Below are positions 8,322-16,897 of a stretch of DNA of 64,000 bases, in pieces (positions within the stretch are counted from its first letter, which is position 1; the number at the start of each line of letters is the position of its first letter). Source of the DNA: JBFLYC01 sp040756735 (GTDB lineage Bacteria; Bacillota; DSM-16504; Desulfitibacterales; Desulfitibacteraceae); the NCBI GenBank assembly GCA_040756735.1, contig JBFLYC010000014.1:28096-92095 (forward strand), in the 5' to 3' direction. The notes below the pieces were generated by a model. The model was not told the origin of the DNA. It saw nothing but the letters and a program-made list of their open reading frames with translations, and made no database searches. Made by a program: the position numbers and the translations under genes.

Positions 8322-8879
8322 CTACTCCTTTTCAATTACTTCTATAAGTTTAGCCATATTCTCCAAACTATGGGTCTTAGTAAAATTAATTTGGTATTCA
8401 TCAATTTCAATAGTAGCTGTTCCCTGGCTGCCGGGTTTGCCGAACGCTTCTTTAGCCGCATCTTGGTTGATAAAGCTAAACCAGATGTATCTTTTATCTT
8501 GCTCAAGTTGAGGAAACATTGCTAATGATTCTTCATCTACCAGGAAAACTACCTTGTTGCCCAGTGTTTCATGGTTTTCGTAATGTACATACCGGCCGCT
8601 GATAGTAACAGTGCCAGATAGCTTAATGATAGCCTGAAAGTTAGCAGGATCATTATTTATAACAACAATTGAATCAATAATCATATCTCCTACACTATCA
8701 CCGATTTGAGCTTCCTTTGCATTGAATAAGTTCTTAATTTTGTCCAAGTTACCTTTACCTGGACCTTCATTTAAATCTTCAATACTAGCCTTGCTTAAAT
8801 CTAACTGAGTTTTGGAAGTACCACATCCACTGACTACTAAAAATATGGCTACCAGTATCATAATGAAAACACGTTTCAA
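8322..8879 (-). CDS. Predicted lipoprotein of unknown function
   Basis: About 185 aa. The N-terminal signal has basic residues, a hydrophobic stretch and a lipobox VSGC near residue 18, so lipid attachment at that Cys is expected. The rest is soluble and beta-rich, without a motif I recognise. A TTG at 8879 has AAGGAG eight bases upstream and yields MKRVFIM. A GTG three codons earlier overlaps the ribosome site and is less likely. It stands alone between tRNA-Gly and the toxin-antitoxin pair. Confidence 0.75.
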   Translation of the reverse strand: MKRVFIMILVAIFLVVSGCGTSKTQLDLSKASIEDLNEGPGKGNLDKIKNLFNAKEAQIGDSVGDMIIDSIVVINNDPANFQAIIKLSGTVTISGRYVHYENHETLGNKVVFLVDEESLAMFPQLEQDKRYIWFSFINQDAAKEAFGKPGSQGTATIEIDEYQINFTKTHSLENMAKLIEVIEKE

Positions 8880-8990
8880 GAAAAACACTCCTTCTGTACA
8901 AGAAATATAAGTAATGATAAAATTGTAACATTCTCATTTCCGTAATACTAATGTAATTAATTGAAACATAACCAAGTACAGGCAAGTATT

Positions 8991-9404
8991 TCAAATGTGA
9001 AAAATGTTTTTCAAGTATTCTTTTCTAAGGTTCCTGTAAATATAAAAGTCCGTATCTATTGATATAATCTCTTTGATGCCTTCCGATTCTGAAATTAAAA
9101 TTAATGTTGCATCTGCAAAATCCATTGGCACATCCGAATACTTTTTTGATAACTCAATTAGCCTTAACAGGTTTTCCTTGGAAATATCAATGATTTCCAA
9201 GGCATCTCTTTGTATCCATTCTAAAAAGTCTATTTGGGTTTGGACGTTAAAATCCAGCATATGCAGCACTTCAGTTATCACCGGCCAGGAAGTATACAAA
9301 CGTCCCTCATATAATTCAAGAAAATTGATTACGGCCTCGTGGTATTGATCATCCCTATCGAATAAAGCTATCAAAGGCCCGGCATCAATAAGACACTTTT
9401 TCAT
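8991..9404 (-). CDS. PIN-domain ribonuclease toxin (VapC-like)
   Basis: 137-aa PIN protein, likely an RNA-cleaving toxin. Conserved acidic residues fit the metal site: Asp7 (LIDAGPLIALFD), Glu45 (ITEVLHML), and Asp95/Asp98 (MDFADATLI). The gene overlaps the end of the ribbon-helix-helix gene by 20 bases, the usual tight coupling of a type II toxin-antitoxin pair. Function as a toxin is inferred from family and context. Confidence 0.88.
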   Translation of the reverse strand: MKKCLIDAGPLIALFDRDDQYHEAVINFLELYEGRLYTSWPVITEVLHMLDFNVQTQIDFLEWIQRDALEIIDISKENLLRLIELSKKYSDVPMDFADATLILISESEGIKEIISIDTDFYIYRNLRKEYLKNIFHI

Positions 9405-9633
9405 TGATCTTTTTTCTCACTTTCTGCTTATAGGTAGAAGACATGTCTTTCTTGCCACTGCCAAACCTGCCAAAAAGCTCCTCGCCTAGTTTATAGGGAT
9501 GAATGTGATTTTCCTTGTCTTTTAAATATTTTTCAAGGGCTTCTTTAATAATATCTGACTTTGTAATGCCTTCTGTTTCTGACAAGTAATTAATCTTGTT
9601 TTCTAAGTCACGGGGCAAACGAACACTGATCAT
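9385..9633 (-). CDS. Ribbon-helix-helix antitoxin (CopG/MetJ type)
   Basis: 82-aa DNA-binding antitoxin. Residues 1-45 form a ribbon-helix-helix: MISVRLPRDLENKIN (strand and first helix), then ITKSDIIKEALEKYLKD. The basic C-terminus (KQKVRKKINEK) probably wraps the PIN toxin. The ATG start has AGGAGGTG nearby. A perfect palindrome directly upstream suggests autorepression. Confidence 0.88.
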   Translation of the reverse strand: MISVRLPRDLENKINYLSETEGITKSDIIKEALEKYLKDKENHIHPYKLGEELFGRFGSGKKDMSSTYKQKVRKKINEKVSY

Positions 9634-9647
9634 AATTAGGACACCTC

Positions 9648-9672
9648 CTTGTAATACAAATTGTATTACAAG
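9648..9672. promoter_or_regulatory. Palindromic operator of the toxin-antitoxin operon
   Basis: A perfect palindrome with 12-bp arms (CTTGTAATACAA and TTGTATTACAAG) and one central base. Its left end touches the AGGAGG ribosome site of the antitoxin gene. This is the expected position and form for an operator bound by a ribbon-helix-helix antitoxin dimer pair. Confidence 0.8.
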
Positions 9673-9721
9673 TCTGGCGCATTGTCAAATCATTTGAACG
9701 TTTCATTTTGTGGGTTTGCTG

Positions 9722-10309
9722 CTACAATTTAACGCCTTTGCGCAGTACTTTCATGTTGTTTTCTTCTATGGCAAGGTAAGTCAGTGAACCTGGTTCCACT
9801 ACAGTCTTCCACAGGCAGTTGTCATTGTTGATATAATGCAGGAGGGCCTTGATGGTACCGCCATGGGTTACTACTACCACCGTTCCCTTGTGTTTTTGGG
9901 AAATTTCCTCAACAGCCTTAACAGCCCTTGACTTTAACTGATTAAAGGATTCGCCCTGGGGTACATTCATTTCGCAGGTATTATTAAACCAGTGATCAAA
10001 ATCTTGGGGATACCGTTCATAGACTTCATTGAAGGTTAACCCTTCCCACAGCCCAAAAGAAAGCTCCCTTAACCTGGGATCACATGTCACAGGCAGGTTT
10101 AGTTTGCCTGCTATTATGTCAGCAGTTTCCCGTGTCCGTTTTAAATCGCTGCAGTAAATGGCCTCAACCTTTTCTTCCGCTGCCAGGTACTCAGCAGCAC
10201 GAAGAGCCTGACCTCTACCGGTTTCATTTAAAGAAATGTCTGTATGACCCTGGTATTTGCCCAAAAGGTTCCACTCGGTCTGACCATGCCTTACTAGAAT
10301 AATTTTCAT
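9722..10309 (-). CDS. cobC: Alpha-ribazole phosphatase CobC
   Basis: Histidine-phosphatase-family enzyme of about 195 aa that removes phosphate from alpha-ribazole 5'-phosphate or adenosylcobalamin 5'-phosphate in nucleotide-loop assembly. The catalytic motif LVRHGQTEWN is at residues 5-14, with a Glu in LSFGLWEGLTFNEV and the second His in VVTHGGT. The ATG at 10309 overlaps the cobD stop (TGATG), with GAGGG upstream. It is last in the corrinoid operon. The general phosphoglycerate-mutase family is broad; the operon position makes CobC the best call. Confidence 0.88.
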   Translation of the reverse strand: MKIILVRHGQTEWNLLGKYQGHTDISLNETGRGQALRAAEYLAAEEKVEAIYCSDLKRTRETADIIAGKLNLPVTCDPRLRELSFGLWEGLTFNEVYERYPQDFDHWFNNTCEMNVPQGESFNQLKSRAVKAVEEISQKHKGTVVVVTHGGTIKALLHYINNDNCLWKTVVEPGSLTYLAIEENNMKVLRKGVKL

Positions 10310-11397
10310 CAGCATCCCTCAATCACTTTTTGAAGATTTTCCAAGAACTTTTCATTTTCACTGCGCATCCTTACAGCTATCCGGAAATGGCAGGGAGAAA
10401 GATTATAAAAAGAAGAGCATTTTCTAATCAATATGCCCCGCGGACCTAGTCTTTCCTGTAAATCCTCGGAAGTCAAGCCCAGGGGACCGGCATCCACAAG
10501 TAGAAAATTAGCGGCGCTGGGGTATACCTTCAAGCCCTTGATTTGCTTTAATCCTTCAACTAAGAAAGCCCTTTCTTCTTTAATTACCTTATTTGTGCTT
10601 TTAAGATATTCCTGATCTGTAATAGATGCTTCCCCTGCTGCCAGAGCAAAGCTGTTGACCCTCCAGGTGGGAAGTAACTGTTCCATTTTGGCGGCAAGTT
10701 CAGGAGCAGCTATCCCATATCCAAGCCTCAAGGCAGGAATAGCAAAATGCTTGGTCAAGGAACCGACAACAATCAGGTTGCGGTATTTTTCCACCTCATC
10801 CTTCATGGAATAACCATGGCCATCCACAAAATCCATAAAGGCTTCATCAACAACCACTACGGCTTTGGCTTCTTCCGCAGCCTGTACAATATCTAGCAGA
10901 TCCTTTTTAGCAAAAAGGGTTCCTGTAGGATTATTGGGGTTGCCCAAAAAAAGCAGATCACCTTGTTGTATTTCTTGAAGTATGGTCTCAACGGGCAGTT
11001 TAAAATCTTCTTCCCGGCATAAATTAATCCTAAACATGTGCGGGTTGTCTATTCCTTCCCCATACTCTGAAAAGCTGGGCGCCAGCAGCAGAACCCTTCT
11101 TTGATAAAACATCCTACCGGTTAGATAAATAAGCTCTGCACCGCCATTACCCAGTACCAGATTAACATCCGGAACCTGCAGGTACCTGCTCAAGGCGCCC
11201 TTAAAAGTTTCTCCTGTTGGTTCAGGATAATGACAAAGCAAGCCCATCATGCTTGCCAAAGCCTCCACAGCTTTTGGGGATGGGCCAAGGGGATTGATAT
11301 TGGCGCTGTAATCTAAGATTTTCTCCGGGGGAATTCCCCATCTTTTAGCGGCAGCCCACACATTACCGCCATGGACAGGTTTTTTAAGTACATTCAT
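10309..11397 (-). CDS. cobD: L-threonine-O-3-phosphate decarboxylase CobD
   Basis: PLP enzyme, 362 aa, that makes (R)-1-amino-2-propanol O-2-phosphate for CbiB. Fold-type I features: HGGNVW at the N-terminus, GNGGAEL near residue 80, LGNPNNPTG near 150, VVDEAFMDF and the Schiff-base Lys in VVGSLTKHFAIPALRLGYG. The GGAGG ribosome site is about 13 bases from the ATG. Between them is a tiny three-codon frame (ATG AAG TTA TGA) whose stop overlaps the start, which may couple translation. Confidence 0.93.
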   Translation of the reverse strand: MNVLKKPVHGGNVWAAAKRWGIPPEKILDYSANINPLGPSPKAVEALASMMGLLCHYPEPTGETFKGALSRYLQVPDVNLVLGNGGAELIYLTGRMFYQRRVLLLAPSFSEYGEGIDNPHMFRINLCREEDFKLPVETILQEIQQGDLLFLGNPNNPTGTLFAKKDLLDIVQAAEEAKAVVVVDEAFMDFVDGHGYSMKDEVEKYRNLIVVGSLTKHFAIPALRLGYGIAAPELAAKMEQLLPTWRVNSFALAAGEASITDQEYLKSTNKVIKEERAFLVEGLKQIKGLKVYPSAANFLLVDAGPLGLTSEDLQERLGPRGILIRKCSSFYNLSPCHFRIAVRMRSENEKFLENLQKVIEGC

Positions 11398-11432
11398 AAC
11401 TTCATTTTAACCTCCAGGAACAAGTTTTGTCG

Positions 11433-11460
11433 CATAAAGTATCCATTCGGATACTTTATG
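11433..11460. repeat. Perfect hairpin in the cobS-cobD gap
   Basis: Arms CATAAAGTATCC and GGATACTTTATG pair over 12 bp around the loop ATTC. It sits in a 135-base gap (11398-11532), one of the longer gaps inside the otherwise tight operon. No T-run follows on either strand. It may be a processing or RNA stability element. The rest of the gap shows no gene. Confidence 0.6.
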
Positions 11461-11532
11461 GTGATATAAGCTGCCGCCTACGAAACCTGCACAAGTTCAC
11501 CACAGGTACCAGGGGCCCAAGCTGATGCATCT

Positions 11533-12297
11533 TTAGATAATGTAATACCCTGCATAATATCCCGCCATTCCCGCAAGTGATATTATCAAAAAAATGGCCT
11601 CTGCAATTTCAGAAACAGCTCCATAGGTATCACCTGTTAATCCACCTAGAATTCCAGCAATGTGTTTGACTATTACCATAGACAGCAATACTGCCGCCAG
11701 GGCAAAAAGCAGCGCTTTTCCAGCCCCTGCTGCTAAAGCTCCCAGCAGTAGGATCGTAAGAGCCGCAAAAAACTTATTCTTTCCGGCATTTTCTCCAAAA
11801 CATCTGCCAAGCCCGGACCCCTCACGAGCATAAGGATAGAATGAAATAGCATAAACCATGACGCACCGGCCCACTACCGGCGCCAATAGCAATACCCAAA
11901 TCCTATCTGGATAAGGAAATGCAGCTACAAAGGAAAACTTCAGCAGCAAGACAACGGTAAGACTGATCACTCCCATGGCCCCTACCCTGCTGTCTCTCAT
12001 TATCTCCAGCTTGCGCTGTCTTTCTTTGCCGCTGAAAAGACCATCGGCAGTATCCATTAGTCCATCAAGGTGCAGCCCGCCGGTAAGGACTATCCATGCA
12101 GCAATAATCAGCGCATCCGCCCCAAGCCCAAGGGGAAGATAACGGCCTATTTCGGATATGACGACCAGGATTCCACCTATAACAAAACCAACCACAGGGT
12201 AAAAATATAATGAATCAGCCATTTCCTTTTCTCCTGCCGCTTTGTTATAAGCAGGTATAATTGTTAAAAAACTCAGCGCAAGCAAGAAAGCCTTCAC
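11533..12297 (-). CDS. cobS: Adenosylcobinamide-GDP ribazoletransferase CobS
   Basis: Polytopic membrane enzyme, 254 aa, joining adenosylcobinamide-GDP to alpha-ribazole (phosphate) to form adenosylcobalamin (phosphate). It begins with LSFLTIIPAY and has the acidic metal-binding motif GGLHLDGLMDTADGLFSG at about 73-90, followed by MRDSRVGAMGVI. The start is GTG with GGAGGA six bases before. Several hydrophobic helices follow. It is 21 bases after cobO. Confidence 0.95.
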   Translation of the reverse strand: MKAFLLALSFLTIIPAYNKAAGEKEMADSLYFYPVVGFVIGGILVVISEIGRYLPLGLGADALIIAAWIVLTGGLHLDGLMDTADGLFSGKERQRKLEIMRDSRVGAMGVISLTVVLLLKFSFVAAFPYPDRIWVLLLAPVVGRCVMVYAISFYPYAREGSGLGRCFGENAGKNKFFAALTILLLGALAAGAGKALLFALAAVLLSMVIVKHIAGILGGLTGDTYGAVSEIAEAIFLIISLAGMAGYYAGYYII

Positions 12298-12318
12298 AAA
12301 TCTTCCTCCAGTAAAAAT

Positions 12319-12882
12319 CTAATACTCGATGCCCCTTCTGGATTCAATACCCTGCTGGTAAGGATGTTTAATCATCTTAACTTCAGAAACATAATGGGCT
12401 ATCTCTATAAGCTCTGAAGGCACATTCCTTCCTGTTAAGACTACTTCCACCTCATCCGGCGATTCCTTAAGCACACTCACAAGCTCCTTAAGGGGCGCCA
12501 AATTCTTATGAAGGGCGCTCATTATTTCATCGAGGATAACAAGGTCATGCTGTCTCTCTTTAATGGTATCCTTGGCCAACTGCCAGGCCATCTCAATCTT
12601 CTGCTTATCAAGGTCGGTAATTTCCTTTAGCCCGATCCAGCACTGCCCGCAGCCAATACATTTCATGAAGCCGCTTTTTATAACCGAAGCATGAGGACAG
12701 GTCCTGCCGAATTGGAAAACCTCTATCCCCAGCTTAACTGCAGAAGTCAGCTCCCCGCTGTAGGCGCTGCCTTTCATAAACTGGATGATTCTAACCTTGA
12801 AATTGTGGCCGGCAGCCCTCATTGCCAATCCCAAGGCTGCAGTTGTTTTACCCTTGCCATGGCCTGTATAAATTTGAATCAT
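12319..12882 (-). CDS. cobO: Corrinoid adenosyltransferase CobO/BtuR
   Basis: 187-aa enzyme transferring the 5'-deoxyadenosyl group of ATP to cob(I)alamin or a corrinoid precursor. The P-loop GHGKGKTTAALGLAMRA is at residues 7-23, and later VVLDEI and VVLTGRNVP are typical. An unusual Cys cluster, Cys62, Cys75, Cys78 and Cys81 (TCPH...CIGCGQC), sits in the middle and could bind metal or react to redox state. The ATG has AAGGAG upstream. It is co-transcribed with cbiB upstream (109-base gap) and cobS downstream. Confidence 0.93.
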   Translation of the reverse strand: MIQIYTGHGKGKTTAALGLAMRAAGHNFKVRIIQFMKGSAYSGELTSAVKLGIEVFQFGRTCPHASVIKSGFMKCIGCGQCWIGLKEITDLDKQKIEMAWQLAKDTIKERQHDLVILDEIMSALHKNLAPLKELVSVLKESPDEVEVVLTGRNVPSELIEIAHYVSEVKMIKHPYQQGIESRRGIEY

Positions 12883-12991
12883 AGCAAATCAACTCCTTAA
12901 CTGTGGAACTACAGTATCAATTGGAAAATTAGATCCACAAAGTTGCCTAAAGTTGCCTTGAATATGCAGTACCCATATCCAAACATTATGT

Positions 12992-13954
12992 TCAAACTAA
13001 TAGTATGCCCCGACTAATATTTAAAAGTAATAGTCCAAACACCAGTGTCAAAGCTGTAACAGCAAACATTATGTATATGCTCCTGTAAATATCCTTAAAT
13101 TCCAAGGGTCTTTTAGCTTCCCCCATTACAGCCCGGTAGGAAGGCGCTCCCCTGTAATAATTGGTTCCACCCAGCTGCACCTGGAGGGCTCCCGCAACTG
13201 CTGCTTCAGGAATACCGCTATTTGGGCTTGGATGTCTTCTGGCATAGCTTATGATGGTGTTCCAAACGCCCTTGAGTCCCCCGGGAGTGAAGGGCGCCGC
13301 CAACAGGTAGAGCAGCCCTGTGATTCGTGCAGGCAGATAATTTGCCAAATCGTCCAATCTTGCGCCGGCCCAGCCCAGATATAAATACCTCTCATCCTTG
13401 TAGCCTATCATGGAATCAAGGGTATTGACAGCCTTATAAGCCATGGCGAGAGCAGGGCCGCCAATGAAAGCATAAAAAAGTGGAGCGGTTATGCCGTCAA
13501 CGGTGTTTTCAGATACTGTTTCCACCACGCCCCTGGTTATCTCACTTTCATCAAGGATGTGGGTATCCCTGCCGACAATCATGGCAAGTGCCTGCCTTGC
13601 TCCATTGAGATCGCCGGCTTTTAAAGGCACAGCCACCTGCATGGCATGCTGGTAAAGGCTCTTTACGGCAATGGCCTGGCTCAGAACAAAAATACTCAAC
13701 AAAACGCCCAGCCAATTACTTATCTTAAAAGCCAGCCATAACATTAACCAGTAAAATCCGTAGGTTCCAAGGACCACAGCAAATACTAAAATGCAGCCAG
13801 CCATTTTAAGCCCTGCAGGAGTATTTGTAATGCTACGAATTATGCCCTCAGCCCTGGCTATTGTTTTCCCAATGTAAACCACCGGATGAGGCAGCCAGCG
13901 GGGATCTCCCATAATCAAATCAAGTAATACTGCAGACAAAACTATCATTTCCAT
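12992..13954 (-). CDS. cbiB: Adenosylcobinamide-phosphate synthase CbiB
   Basis: Membrane enzyme, 320 aa, attaching aminopropanol phosphate from CobD to adenosylcobyric acid. It has the conserved early motif LDLIMGDPRWLPHPVVYIGK at about 11-30, the SENTVDGITAPLFY segment near 148-161, and ARITGLLY. Four or five hydrophobic stretches are visible. AAAGGTG lies eight bases before the ATG. It lies between cbiP and cobO in the operon. Confidence 0.95.
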   Translation of the reverse strand: MEMIVLSAVLLDLIMGDPRWLPHPVVYIGKTIARAEGIIRSITNTPAGLKMAGCILVFAVVLGTYGFYWLMLWLAFKISNWLGVLLSIFVLSQAIAVKSLYQHAMQVAVPLKAGDLNGARQALAMIVGRDTHILDESEITRGVVETVSENTVDGITAPLFYAFIGGPALAMAYKAVNTLDSMIGYKDERYLYLGWAGARLDDLANYLPARITGLLYLLAAPFTPGGLKGVWNTIISYARRHPSPNSGIPEAAVAGALQVQLGGTNYYRGAPSYRAVMGEAKRPLEFKDIYRSIYIMFAVTALTLVFGLLLLNISRGILLV

Positions 13955-14036
13955 AAGCCAAGCACCTTTTATTGGGGATATTCCTCAATAGTGGAAGTTA
14001 CTTTTCATCTCCTGTATGAGGTGTGCCCCCTTTCCT

Positions 14037-15566
14037 CTATCCCCCCATTATCCTGTATAACCGTTCCATGTCCAGGTGATTCTTTACCATTGCTGCCAGT
14101 TTATCATAATTTTTTTCCCTTTGAAATATATTTAACTCTGTTATTTCCAGGGGAGGCAGCCCCTTATCTATCCTGATGCTGTTTATAAAAGAAAGAAGCA
14201 GGTCAGTATTATCAAACAGACCATGAATGTGAGTTCCAAAAACTTTCCCTGCCCTGGCAACAGCCCCATCCTTAAGCTGCACTTCCTTGCCGGAGCGCAC
14301 ATTTATCTTTACAAGCCACTGATTCTCGTCTAATACCTCGCTCTGGCCCATATGGATTTCATAACCCTTAATCCTTTTACCGGCTAAATCTTTCCAAAAA
14401 CCGCTGCCGTAAAGAATTACTCCTTCAACCTGGTGGGTGCTTTTTTCTGGCCCAAAAGTGGTCACACAGGGTAGAAGCCCTAGGCCTTCCTGGTCGCCTA
14501 TGCCTGCTTCTGTACCGTGAGGATCAAAGAGCATCCTACCAAGCATCTGGTAACCGCCGCAGATCCCTACTATGTATTTGCCCCTGTCAGCCAGTTTCAA
14601 GATCTCTTCAAAGTATCCTTCTTCTTTTAGATAAACCAAATCCAAAATAGAATTCTTTGTCCCTGGAATAATAACTGCATCAACATCCCCTATAGGTTCA
14701 CCCTTTTGGACGAATCTGACGCTGGTACCGGGCAAGCCAAAAAAAGGATTAAAATCCGTGAAGTTAGATATCCTGGGCAGTTGGATAACAGCTATCTGCA
14801 CAGGCATATTCAACGCACCATTGCCCCTTTTCTCGGACAGGCACACAGAATCCTCCTCGTCAATGCCGTGGTCATGTATATAGGGTATCACGCCAAGAAC
14901 CGGAATACCTGTCCTTTCTTCAAGGAAAACCAGCCCTGGTTTTAGGAGGTCAAGGTCCCCCCTGAATTTATTAATGATAAATCCTTTAACCCTGGCTCTC
15001 TCATGGGGTTCCAGGAGTTCAAGGGTACCTATCAAGGAAGCAAATACTCCCCCCCTGTCAATATCGGCAACCAACAAAACAGGAGCGTCAGCCAGCTCTG
15101 CTGTTTTCATGTTGACGATGTCCCTGTCCTTTAAGTTGATTTCAGCCGGACTCCCTGCTCCTTCAATAACCAGCACATCATATTCTTCTTTCAACCTGTT
15201 AATGCTGTCTTGCACCAGCGGCTCAGCCTTGGCCAAGTAATCACTCCGGTACTGTTTGGCAGACATGTCGCCAATGGGCCTGCCCAGCACAATGATTTGA
15301 GCATGCAAATCCTGTTTGGGTTTAATCAGGATGGGGTTCATATGAACCGTTGCCTTGATGCCCGCAGCTTCAGCTTGGGCCCCCTGTGCCCTGCCTATTT
15401 CTCCACCATCAGGGGTAACAGCGGAATTTAAAGCCATGTTCTGTGCCTTAAAGGGGGCCACCCTGTAACCCTCTTGATGAAAGATCCGGCACAGGGCCGT
15501 ACACAGGACACTTTTCCCCACATTAGAAGAGGTGCCTTGCAGCATGATTGACCTGGAAACAGCCAT
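14037..15566 (-). CDS. cbiP: Cobyric acid synthase CbiP/CobQ
   Basis: Glutamine-dependent amidotransferase, 509 aa, amidating side chains b, d, e and g of adenosylcobyrinate a,c-diamide. The N-terminal dethiobiotin-synthetase-like domain carries MLQGTSSNVGKSVL (8-21) and VIEGAGSPAEINL near 132. The C-terminal GATase domain has the nucleophile Cys in VGICGGYQMLGRML near 333 and a catalytic His in FGTHIHGLFDN near 448. GGAGGTT precedes the ATG. Length is normal for the family. Confidence 0.95.
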   Translation of the reverse strand: MAVSRSIMLQGTSSNVGKSVLCTALCRIFHQEGYRVAPFKAQNMALNSAVTPDGGEIGRAQGAQAEAAGIKATVHMNPILIKPKQDLHAQIIVLGRPIGDMSAKQYRSDYLAKAEPLVQDSINRLKEEYDVLVIEGAGSPAEINLKDRDIVNMKTAELADAPVLLVADIDRGGVFASLIGTLELLEPHERARVKGFIINKFRGDLDLLKPGLVFLEERTGIPVLGVIPYIHDHGIDEEDSVCLSEKRGNGALNMPVQIAVIQLPRISNFTDFNPFFGLPGTSVRFVQKGEPIGDVDAVIIPGTKNSILDLVYLKEEGYFEEILKLADRGKYIVGICGGYQMLGRMLFDPHGTEAGIGDQEGLGLLPCVTTFGPEKSTHQVEGVILYGSGFWKDLAGKRIKGYEIHMGQSEVLDENQWLVKINVRSGKEVQLKDGAVARAGKVFGTHIHGLFDNTDLLLSFINSIRIDKGLPPLEITELNIFQREKNYDKLAAMVKNHLDMERLYRIMGG

Positions 15567-15578
15567 AAAACCAACCTC

Positions 15579-16145
15579 CTATTTTATCTTGATGGGAATG
15601 CCGCATACTACCATGAATACTTCATCAGCCTTTTCTGCAAGCTTTTGATTAACCATCCCGTTTAAATCCCGAAAAATCCTGGCCTGCAGGTTATCGGGGA
15701 CCACTCCCATCCCCGTTTCATCAGCCACTAAAATAATAATATTCCTAGATTCATTAAGAGAATTTATAAATAAGTGCAAATAGCCCAACAGTTCTTCTTC
15801 GTGCTGCTCATCCCAGATAAACTCACCCTGAAATCCCCTGTACATCAAATTGGCAACCCAGGTGCCCACTCCGTCGACTAAATAAACCTTATTTGAAGCT
15901 GCATTACCATTAAATAGATTGTGCAGGTCAACCGGTTCCTCAATTGTCTGCCATGATGCAGGCCTTCTTGTTCGATGTTTTTCCACCCTCTTGTCAAACT
16001 CTTCATCCCAAATAGTTCCCGTTGCCACATAGACAACTTCCCAGCCGTTTTGTCCTGCCAATTCTCCTGCAAGCTTTTCTGCATAGACGCTTTTACCGCT
16101 GCTGCAGCCTCCCACAACCATTATAACCCTGGACATATCAGACAT
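15579..16145 (-). CDS. cobU: Adenosylcobinamide kinase/guanylyltransferase CobU
   Basis: Bifunctional enzyme, 188 aa, that phosphorylates adenosylcobinamide and then adds GMP. The P-loop VVGGCSSGKSVYAEKL is near residues 9-24. KHRTRRPASWQTIEEP, containing the guanylylated His region, follows near 54, and VDGVGTWVANLM near 88. The ATG at 16145 is preferred because AAGGGG lies nine bases before it; it overlaps the end of cbiC by eight bases. An upstream ATG at 16178 would overlap more and lacks a site. Confidence 0.94.
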   Translation of the reverse strand: MSDMSRVIMVVGGCSSGKSVYAEKLAGELAGQNGWEVVYVATGTIWDEEFDKRVEKHRTRRPASWQTIEEPVDLHNLFNGNAASNKVYLVDGVGTWVANLMYRGFQGEFIWDEQHEEELLGYLHLFINSLNESRNIIILVADETGMGVVPDNLQARIFRDLNGMVNQKLAEKADEVFMVVCGIPIKIK

Positions 16146-16776
16146 GTTTCTCATCCCCTTCAAAATAGAGCAGTGCATTCAACATGCTGGCGGCAATGGG
16201 ACTTCCTCCCCTGGTTCCCTTCACTGTTATGTAAGGCACAAGGTTTTTCTCAACCAACAGTTCCTTTGATTCTGCTGCACCGACAAATCCTACAGGAGTC
16301 CCAATTATCAAAGCCGGCCTGGCTGTACCCTTGGTGATTAAATCTATTACTTCGAAAAGAGCCGTTGGCGCATTGCCCACCGCCACAACTGCTCCATCAA
16401 GTCTCCTACCAAACAACCGCATGGCTGCAGCGGCTCTGGTTATACCCCAATCCCTGGCTGCTTCTACTGTTTGTGCGTCAGCAACGCCGCAGCAGACTTG
16501 ACCTCCAAAAGCCCTGACCTTATTATCATTTACCCCTGCCTTGAGCATGTTTACGTCTGTAAAGACATCTGCTCCCTGCCTTAAAGCTTCCAGCCCCTTG
16601 ACTACTGCTGCCGGATGAAAAACAATAGAACTTACAATTGAAGGATCCCCCGTAGTATGCACCACTCTTTTGACCACTGCCTTTTGCCCTGAAGTAAAGG
16701 TATAACCTGTTAAATATTCTTCAATTATCTTCATGCTTTTACTTTCTATTTCCTGGGGATTCCAAATAATTTCCAT
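16138..16776 (-). CDS. cbiC: Cobalt-precorrin-8 methylmutase CbiC
   Basis: About 212 aa; moves a methyl group from C11 to C12 to give cobyrinate. Recognised by VKRVVHTTGDPSIVSSIVFHPAAV (the conserved catalytic His region), the VNMLKAGV segment, and the C-terminal PALIIGTPVGFVGAAESKE with TRGGSPIAAS. The ATG at 16776 has AGGTGAT eight bases upstream. A GTG at 16788 overlaps that site. It is encoded between cbiX and cobU. Confidence 0.94.
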   Translation of the reverse strand: MEIIWNPQEIESKSMKIIEEYLTGYTFTSGQKAVVKRVVHTTGDPSIVSSIVFHPAAVVKGLEALRQGADVFTDVNMLKAGVNDNKVRAFGGQVCCGVADAQTVEAARDWGITRAAAAMRLFGRRLDGAVVAVGNAPTALFEVIDLITKGTARPALIIGTPVGFVGAAESKELLVEKNLVPYITVKGTRGGSPIAASMLNALLYFEGDEKHV

Positions 16777-16897
16777 AAAAATGATCACCTACCTTGACAA
16801 AAGTCTTTACTGACTCCTGCATTCTGACTTCTGTATTTAAACTCCTGTATAAAAGTTATCCTGAAGCAACCATACATCCATATTTAATAGAAACGAG

